Source: Chara braunii
Taxonomy: Eukaryota; Streptophyta; Charophyceae; Charales; Characeae
Direction of reading: 5' to 3'
Length of the DNA stretch: 20,906 nucleotides
Assembly (NCBI GenBank): GCA_003427395.1
Contig: BFEA01000261.1
Coordinates: 762,684 to 783,589, forward strand
In this document: positions 15,755 through 20,906 of the stretch, piece after piece
Layout of the letters: each line of letters opens with the position of its first letter
Numbering within the stretch: position 1 is the stretch's first letter
Program-made: the position numbers and the translations under genes
Notes under the pieces: model-generated
What the model was told of the DNA's origin: nothing
Seen by the model: only the letters and a program-made list of their open reading frames with translations
Database searches by the model: none

Positions 15755-15966
15755 TCTATATCACTGGTTTAAAAGTTTAAAACTATATTATATTCCGAAC
15801 CCCCTCAGGGGCTGAATGGCCCCAGAGAATTCTTGAAGGCGTCGCATCTATATTGCTGGTTGAAAACTATATTCCAAACCCCCTCAGGGGCCGAATGGCT
15901 CCAGAGAATTTCTGGAAGGTGTTCGTCTTAGTAGGCGAACATGAAAAAAAAAAAAAAAAAAAAAAA
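15755..15966 (+). repeat. Tandem duplication ending in a 23-nt A tail
   Basis: Units 15755-15846 and 15847-15920 each contain TCTATAT, AACCCCCTCAGGGGC and GAATGGC-CCAGAGAATT. A small stem, GTTCG...CGAAC (15921-15940), then A23 (15944-15966) follow. This looks like a plus-strand retroposon with internally duplicated body. Confidence 0.65.
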
Positions 15967-16084
15967 CTGACACAAAACAGAAAGTGCCCTTGGCTTTGCC
16001 TATGGGTCTAAGCCAAGATAGAGGCCTTGCACAAGGGCATTAAATTTAATAATAATAATAAGTAAAAAAAAAAAAAAAAAAAAA
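15967..16084 (+). repeat. Short A-tailed retroposon-like unit
   Basis: The body, with a perfect hairpin CTTGGCTT...AAGCCAAG, leads into (AAT)n and a 21-nt A run (16064-16084). It lies directly behind the previous A tail, suggesting two stacked insertions. Confidence 0.55.
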
Positions 16085-16100
16085 GCTCTTGACACCCTCA

Positions 16101-16227
16101 GGGTATGGTTGACTGGCCATGGGCAAATGCTGCTACAAATCTTCGCTTGTGGAAGCCAAGGCCACTGCAGGGTATGACTGACTGACCATGGGTATGATTG
16201 ACTGACCATGGGTAAATGCTGCCACAA
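16101..16227. repeat. GGGTATG-TTGACTG-CCAT repeat cluster
   Basis: Copies at 16101-16138 and 16190-16227 both continue into GGG-AAATGCTGC-ACAA. A third, short 20-bp copy (16170-16189) is directly in tandem with the last. Confidence 0.85.
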
Positions 16228-16358
16228 GCTTGTGGCATTCCAGACCACTTCGTGTGAGTGTGCGTAAATGGGTCACATGCACGCTGTTCCGGTGCTCTAG
16301 CAGAAATTCTCGTTTGCCTAAGGAGGGCAAGAACAACTCCGTGCAGCGTTTGCTGTAG

Positions 16359-16502
16359 GTGAGGGGATTGAACCCCTACAAACCATAGATCACTTTCTTG
16401 CTGAAGTCAGTGAAATGTCTTTCATCCTTGGTGAGGGGATTGAACCCCTACAAACCATAAATCACTTTCTTGCTGAAATCAGTGAAATGTCTTTCATCCT
16501 TG
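16359..16502. repeat. 72-bp tandem duplication carrying a B-box-like stem
   Basis: Units 16359-16430 and 16431-16502 differ at two positions. On the minus strand each contains AGGGGTTCAATCCCCT, a T-arm-like stem with a B-box-like loop, preceded by a D-arm-like GACTTCAGCAAG. The unit length equals a tRNA, but full cloverleaf pairing is not seen. Confidence 0.85.
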
Positions 16503-16571
16503 CCTCCGCTGTGAACCGAAGGTGACTGAATCTTCACAAACAAAAAAAAAAAGGGTCAAGATTAGGGAACT

Positions 16572-16650
16572 TTCTTTTTTTAAGGGCCATGGCCTTGAGG
16601 TATTATCATCTTGAGGTATTCTCATCGGACTAACCAGCCCAGGTAAATTC
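16572..16650 (-). repeat. Dispersed repeat family A, copy 3
   Basis: It has the TTTAAGGG, GCCTTGAGGTAT and AGCCCAGGTAAATTC blocks in the same order as 2990-3044, with an extra 16-bp tandem duplication (TTGAGGTATTATCATC, then TTGAGGTATTCTCATC). On the minus strand it ends in an A-rich tail. Confidence 0.6.
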
Positions 16651-16672
16651 AATCTTGTGTCTAATCTGACAG

Positions 16673-17002
16673 GGAGTGGCGTTTCGGCCCAGGGTGGTCT
16701 TATTGCCTTCAGGGAACCCCCAGTGGGGGACACCGCTCAGGGGACAGTCGGTAGCAGAGGGACCGAGCATCATCTGAGTGGCCAGTCGCTGTGCCTCCCC
16801 GATTACCTCTCCCCCTATGAACATCAGCAGAGACTGCTTTTCAATGCCGATTGGGGGGACCAGCGGGCTTTCTCTAGGTGGCGGGCGCCAAGCATGCCTA
16901 GGAAGGTACATGAGGTCAATGCGGAGGGCACGTTTGGGAACACAGCAAGACCACCAAAACAAAAAAAAAAACAAAAAAAAACCAAAAAAAAAACAAAAAA
17001 AC
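16673..17002. repeat. SINE-related segment with A-rich end
   Basis: It shares CCAGTGGGGG, a GACCGAG string, CAGTCGCTGTGCCTCCC and AGCAGAG with 14880-15000 in the same order. A-rich DNA with single C interruptions ends it on the right (16956-17002). Orientation is unclear because the two copies disagree about where a tail lies. Confidence 0.45.
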
Positions 17003-17450
17003 AGCCCAATGGGAGAGCAACAAAAAACGTCCTCTCTCCCATGCTTAATTCGCGAAAACACATCACCATCCACGGTGCCTGACACCGGCACGCCGTGTAC
17101 ACTATACCCCAAACACATGGCTAGTGGGATCTCCCTCCAGATCAAAGCAAACAATGAAAGGAGGCTGCCTTTTTCTTTTTACCTCTATCACCGAGACTTC
17201 CGGTGAGGGAGCTGTCTTTACATGGGGCGGAAGTTCCGTCCATCTGAAATTCAGAGGCAAAACGTTAAAGGGAAAAAAAAGAAAAAACAGAAGCATAACG
17301 AGTGCAAGGAATATAAGTGAGAACGATATACAGAAAGCCAAGTTGGGAAATCACACAGAATCTGATGTCCAAGTAGTCGTGTACAAGCAGAGAGCACAAA
17401 TGCACCGAGATCCCAATGGCATCCAATTAAGAGCAATACAATGAACTCAC
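17003..17450. other. Unassigned stretch
   Basis: Open frames exist on both strands, but no domain is visible. Nothing structured was identified. Confidence 0.3.
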
Positions 17451-18392
17451 GAGCCAATGTTCAAGCCCTCAGGCCACACCAACACGGTATCCAATGTTGC
17501 TCCTCTCTGTCTGGCGCCCAGCACCCAGCCTACGCTACTAGCCTATCCTACTACATGCGCATTCACGCAACAGGCTCACTTCGACTTTGAAGACTAATGT
17601 ACATGACACCAACACCATAGCCGACCTACCTCATGCACGAGGTACGTATCTCGTCTCCCCTTATCAGACCCTGACCACCCACACTCGCCTCCTTCCTGAA
17701 GACCACCGATCACCCCTTACCCCCTAATGCCCTGCCCGGCTATGGCTTCCCAGCGGCACCCCTCTCACCTCACTCGCGCCCGCATGCACCCTGGCCACTA
17801 ACGCAGCACGCAGCATCTCGCGCAGCAACACAGCAGCGTGACCGCAATACCTGCGTGGGCCCGAATGCCATACCCTGGCTTCCCTTCCTCCTATATGGAA
17901 GTGGCGGCCTGGCTGGGAAGCTTCCAGTAGCTTCCGGTCGGGCCCCAGTGCCTGCGCCCAGGCCCAGCTCTTCAGTTGAGGGCCTGGGCCCTTTTCGGTT
18001 GGGCACGCCCAGGATTTCCAGACTTGGGGCGTTTGCTGCATTTGTGAAGGACCCGGGGTATGTACGTCGACAATGCTGTTTTTTTTTTTGTTTTTTGGTA
18101 GGCCTGTAGCCACTTTTGTGATGTATCTGCCTTGCATTGTGTGTGTATGCCCAGGCGCAACCACCAAGGCCTGGCCCAGCTGTACGGCGCAGCACAGGGA
18201 GGCTCACACTTCCTCTCAACCAATTGGCGTGCTGCAACTGCCAGAGTAGCCACAAATGGAAAATGTCAAATTTTGGCCTCTGGTGAATATTCCGGCCCGC
18301 CTTCACTTAAGGCGGGCACGAGGCTTGCTGAGGGCCTCTGCCCAGAACATGTGCATGTCTGATAAGGGCCCTGCCAGGGCTCATTCCTCGCA
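17450..18392 (-). mobile_element. Diverged solo-like LTR, related to the main chromovirus, reverse strand
   Basis: Read on the minus strand from 18392, the order of recognisable blocks matches the main LTR: TGCGAGGA start, TGGCAGGGCC, the GCCCGCC/GGCGGGC hairpin (18295-18317), CCAATTGGTTGAGAGGAA, the GAAGC and GGCCCAGG blocks, CTTCCATATAGGA, then the GCTGC-rich region. Identity is clearly low, so it is a related family or an old copy. No gag-pol was found next to it; the end near 17450 is approximate. A T-run inside (18079-18096) may be a later insertion. Confidence 0.65.
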
Positions 18393-18442
18393 CGAGTCTC
18401 TACTACTACAAATTACAAACTCGTCTGTGTGTTCGTGCATGC

Positions 18443-18447
<5 letters not shown>

Positions 18448-18515
<68 letters not shown>
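18448..18515 (+). repeat. (GT)17(GA)16 compound microsatellite
   Basis: An alternating TG/GT run to 18482 switches directly to a GA run (18483-18515). The GT part can adopt Z-DNA; the GA part is pure purine. Confidence 0.97.
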
Positions 18516-18518
<3 letters not shown>

Positions 18519-19052
18519 TGGGGTGGATGGAACGCAGCAATCAGAAAGCAGATTGGGTAGAGGAGCACATATGAAAGGAGGTTAGACCGAAGGTACACAG
18601 TAAACCACCACTCCCCTCGCGGGCCTAAATTCAGGGGGACCGGTAGCACAGTGGGGAGAACCAGGGGAGTGGCAAAAATGGAAAATGTGTTGAATTGCGG
18701 CTGCAATTTATCTTGTGGGCTAAATGATTTTTTTGAACTTTTTCTATTTTTTAAAATATTTTTCCTGTAAAGAATGCGACCAAATCTACTGACTCTTCAA
18801 TTTTCAGAATTCTTGACACATTCTTTTGATCGTGAAAAATCGCTGAAGTGGAGGTACTTTTCCCGTTCGCCTGCACGTGGTAGAGCAGCGAAAATGGACA
18901 ATGGGATAAATTGGCACGGCGTTTATATCATGGTCTAATTTTTTATTTTTTTTACAATATTTTTCCTGGCAAGACCACGACCAAATCCACAGGCCCTGAG
19001 AATTTCAGATTTTATGAGTCATGTTTCTGAGCGCAAAAAGTCTTGGAAGTTG

Positions 19053-19143
19053 GGGTATTTTTCCAGTTGGCCCTGGTAGAGTGGCAAAAATGGAAGGGTA
19101 TTTTTCCAGTTGGCCCTCACGTGGTAGAGTGGCAAAAATGGAA
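19053..19143. repeat. 43-bp partial duplication inside the TIR element
   Basis: GGGTATTTTTCCAGTTGGCC followed by CT and GGTAGAGTGGCAAAAATGG occurs at 19053 and again from 19096. The second copy has four extra bases (CACG) before the GGTAGAG part. Confidence 0.9.
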
Positions 19144-19309
19144 AATGTGAGGAATCGGCGCGGCATTTATTTCATGGTGCATTTTTTTATTTTTTTTTTC
19201 CTGATTTTTTCTGTGAAAGATCACAATACAAGATCTCATTTTTTTCAGACCTTTTGGTTAATTCTTCCAGCAGTAAAAATCGTCAAAGTTGGCGCTTGAA
19301 AATTGCAGG

Positions 19310-19428
19310 ATTGGACCCGCCTGCACCTGCTGGTCGCCACCCCCCGTAAGAAACCGGTCCGTCAGAACAATTGGACCCGCCTGCACCTGCTGGTTGCCAC
19401 CTCCCGTAAGAACCCGGTCCGTAAGGTC
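19310..19428. repeat. 60-bp tandem repeat, two units
   Basis: Units 19310-19369 and 19370-19428 both start TTGGACCCGCCTGCACCTGC and contain CCCGTAAGAA and CCGGTCCGT. They lie just inside the right TIR of the 869-bp element. Confidence 0.92.
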
Positions 19429-19460
19429 AGGAAGGCCGAATTTAGGCCGGCGGGGGGAGT

Positions 19461-19476
19461 GGTGGTTTAAACCACC
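19461..19476. repeat. Perfect 16-bp palindrome where two TIRs meet
   Basis: GGTGGTTTAAACCACC is formed by the right end of the 869-bp element and a left end of the type seen at 3125 (TTAAACCACCAGTA). About 40 bases to the right still match the 169-bp element. Confidence 0.85.
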
Positions 19477-19510
19477 AGTACCTTTCGCAGCTATTTTTCA
19501 GAGATGTGGC

Positions 19511-19683
19511 CGCAGTTGTTGATAAATTTCATGGCCTACCATTGTCGTGTTTCGGACCCCCAAAACAGTGGTCGATGTATGGCGAGGAACTGGTGAAATT
19601 TAAATAGCAGCACAAGATCGAGCAGCCTAAGGTACACATGAACACCTTGGCAGCACACAAACACATGCGCTCTTTGGCGCACG
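19511..19683. other. Unassigned stretch
   Basis: No gene or repeat recognised between the TIR junction and the 13-bp minisatellite. Confidence 0.35.
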
Positions 19684-19748
19684 GCGCAGAAGATATGCGC
19701 AGAAGATATGCACAGATGATATGCGCAGAAGAAATACGCAGAAGAAAT
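19684..19748. repeat. 13-bp minisatellite, five units
   Basis: Units of the type GCGCAGAAGATAT are repeated five times with few changes. The period is not a multiple of three, so it is unlikely to be a coding repeat. Confidence 0.9.
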
Positions 19749-19908
19749 ACGAAGAGAGGAGCAGGCAAGATCATTAAATCGGACAAAAGAGAGACATCCC
19801 TTCCGAATGCACATCATTGCCCTGTCAAGATAGATAACCAGTTTAGTGAAAAAAATACTATAACTAATAAATTATATAATAAATTATTAAACTATATGAT
19901 TTAATGAA

Positions 19909-20290
19909 GGGATAATTTGCAAAATACCCCCATAAGTTGAGTTATATGCCGAAACGCCCCTGAAAGATATGGGTAGAGCACAATGCCCTTTTGGGCCGAA
20001 ATCTTTCCGTTGTGCCCCTGTCAGGCGGTTGTGCAACTTTGCAATCTGGACCTCCCCGTTTGGGCCTTGGCCTTATGCAATAGCGCCTAGGAAAAGTTCG
20101 CAAGCACTGGGGCGTTTCACGAAGTTGGACGGTACCCGGTAGGGGTATATTGCAAAGATGGGGGTCCACCGGCGCTAGGGGCATTTCACAAAATATTTTT
20201 TGCATCAGGAGAGGCATTCCGCTCTACCCACGTCTTTTAGGGGCATTTTGGCATATATCTCACTTATGGGGTTATTTTGCAAACTATCCG
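19909..20290. mobile_element. 382-bp MITE with long terminal inverted repeats
   Basis: The left end GGGATAATTTGCAAAATACC and the reverse complement of the right end, CGGATAGTTTGCAAAATAAC, remain similar for about 80 bases, through ATATGCC-AAA-GCCCCT and GGGTAGAGC. Nested inner motifs (GTGAAA-GCCCC, TTTGCAAT) also recur in inverted orientation. It has no transposase. A possible imperfect 9-bp target duplication, TTTAATGAA / TTTGATGAA, would suggest a Mutator-like family. Confidence 0.82.
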
Positions 20291-20300
20291 TTTTGATGAA

Positions 20301-20607
20301 ATGCATATATCGTCAACTATACACTAGGAGTAGTGGACCTACAAGTGGTAGGTAGCTAGTGAAAGGTGGAATTGAGAGAAGAATATAGATTAGTTTCTTT
20401 AATCTGAAGGGAGAAAAAAAAAAGAAAAAAAAAAACTACAGTAGTATACGAGGGGGAGTATCGTGAACGTATCCAGGAAAAATGGGAAGTCGAAAAAACG
20501 ATATCGAAGATTACAAACCTCAAGGAGATGGAACCTACTAGGGCTCGGGGGCGAACTAGCAAAGAGGGTTGTTGGCTTGATCGCCTGAACATGGACGTGC
20601 TTGTGGA
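20301..20607. other. Unassigned stretch
   Basis: AT-rich DNA with an A-rich run (20415-20435). No gene or RNA recognised. Confidence 0.35.
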
Positions 20608-20648
20608 GAGGTGCAGAAAATCGCAATCGATCTGCTTTTCTGCACCTC
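20608..20648. repeat. Hairpin with perfect 13-bp stem
   Basis: GAGGTGCAGAAAA (20608-20620) and TTTTCTGCACCTC (20636-20648) pair perfectly around a 15-nt loop. It may be a small foldback transposon or an RNA hairpin; the flanks do not extend the stem convincingly. Confidence 0.6.
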
Positions 20649-20906
20649 GGCGTAAAACATGTCCACATTCAAGATCTCAACAGCACATCTCCACGCACGT
20701 TCATCAGTTTGCATTATCAGCGATAATGGCCATACGTACGTCCCCTTACGTGTGCATAAAATATTATTCGAGCGAAGATCGTGGAAGAAAGAAAGGGAAG
20801 ATTCAACAGCACCGTCAGTCAGTGCATGAGAACAGAATCCCCCCGTTTTTTTTTTTGTGTGTGTGTGTGTTTTCAATACCGAACAAGATGGTCTTCGTCA
20901 ACCGTA
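20649..20906. other. Unassigned stretch to window end
   Basis: No gene recognised. A T9 and GT run lies at about 20846-20870. Confidence 0.35.

Larger units (their letters stand above)
18601..19469. mobile_element. 869-bp TIR element with three internal tandem units
   Basis: The terminal inverted repeats 18601-18632 and 19438-19469 match at 30 of 32 positions and start TAAACCACCACTCCCC. The interior is three degenerate units of about 210-240 bp, each opening with a GAGTGGCAAAAATGG-type string (near 18667, 18880 and 19121), followed by AT-rich DNA and a CAGA/AAAAATCG end. A 60-bp tandem pair (19310-19369, 19370-19428) precedes the right TIR. No transposase: a non-autonomous DNA element. Confidence 0.75.

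Noticed and set aside
16359-16502. CRISPR-like array
   Set aside because: Only two directly abutting 72-bp units with no spacers, in eukaryotic transposon-rich DNA.
16630-17154. 174-codon minus-strand open frame over the A-rich SINE-like region
   Set aside because: It runs through a T-rich low-complexity stretch that codes only Phe runs, and its other part is a dispersed repeat.

Overview
This is eukaryotic, transposon-dominated DNA with no convincing intact host gene. A streptophyte (plant-lineage) nucleus fits best: there is a Ty3/gypsy chromovirus whose primer-binding site matches initiator tRNA-Met, many A-tailed or pol III-box-containing retroposons, MITE-like inverted-repeat elements, and long AG, GT and GAA microsatellites. 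The lineage feel of the polyproteins makes a charophyte alga such as Chara my best guess, but that is inference only.

Layout. 1-500 is a broken integrase fragment from one Ty3/gypsy lineage, joined at about 495 to an opposite-strand open frame of unknown identity (493-689). 700-3527 is a mosaic of small repeats: a tRNA-like box, inverted-repeat pairs, a frameshifted coding-like segment (2528-2916), a 169-bp TIR element (3125-3293) and a locally repeated host sequence (3301-3528). 3529-11971 is one almost complete but dead LTR retrotransposon: 5' LTR (missing its first 21 bases), PBS, 1.25-kb leader, gag, protease, reverse transcriptase, RNase H, integrase with an internal deletion, a C-terminal chromodomain, polypurine tract and a full 3' LTR. 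All the coding parts point the same way and would have made one Gag-Pol, but stops, frameshifts and lost catalytic residues have inactivated every enzyme. Part of the host repeat left of the element recurs right of it (11978-12092).

12093-17450 holds hairpins, tandem duplications, a 100-nt purine tract, several tRNA-like SINE pieces, a foldback element (14320-14503) and A-tailed retroposon ends. About 17450-18392 is a diverged reverse-strand LTR related to the main element. 18601-19469 is an 869-bp TIR element with internal tandem repeats; a second TIR of the same family abuts it in a perfect 16-bp palindrome. 19909-20290 is a long-TIR MITE with a possible 9-bp target duplication. The rest is unassigned apart from a 13-bp-stem hairpin.

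The most informative signals are: stop codons in the main element that are overwhelmingly TAG, plus two catalytic Asp-to-Asn changes at inferred CpG sites, which together look like methylated-cytosine decay; the duplicated flank with a truncated LTR edge; and the family of TTAAACCACC-ended inverted-repeat elements. I found no evidence for a novel defence, metabolic or regulatory system.
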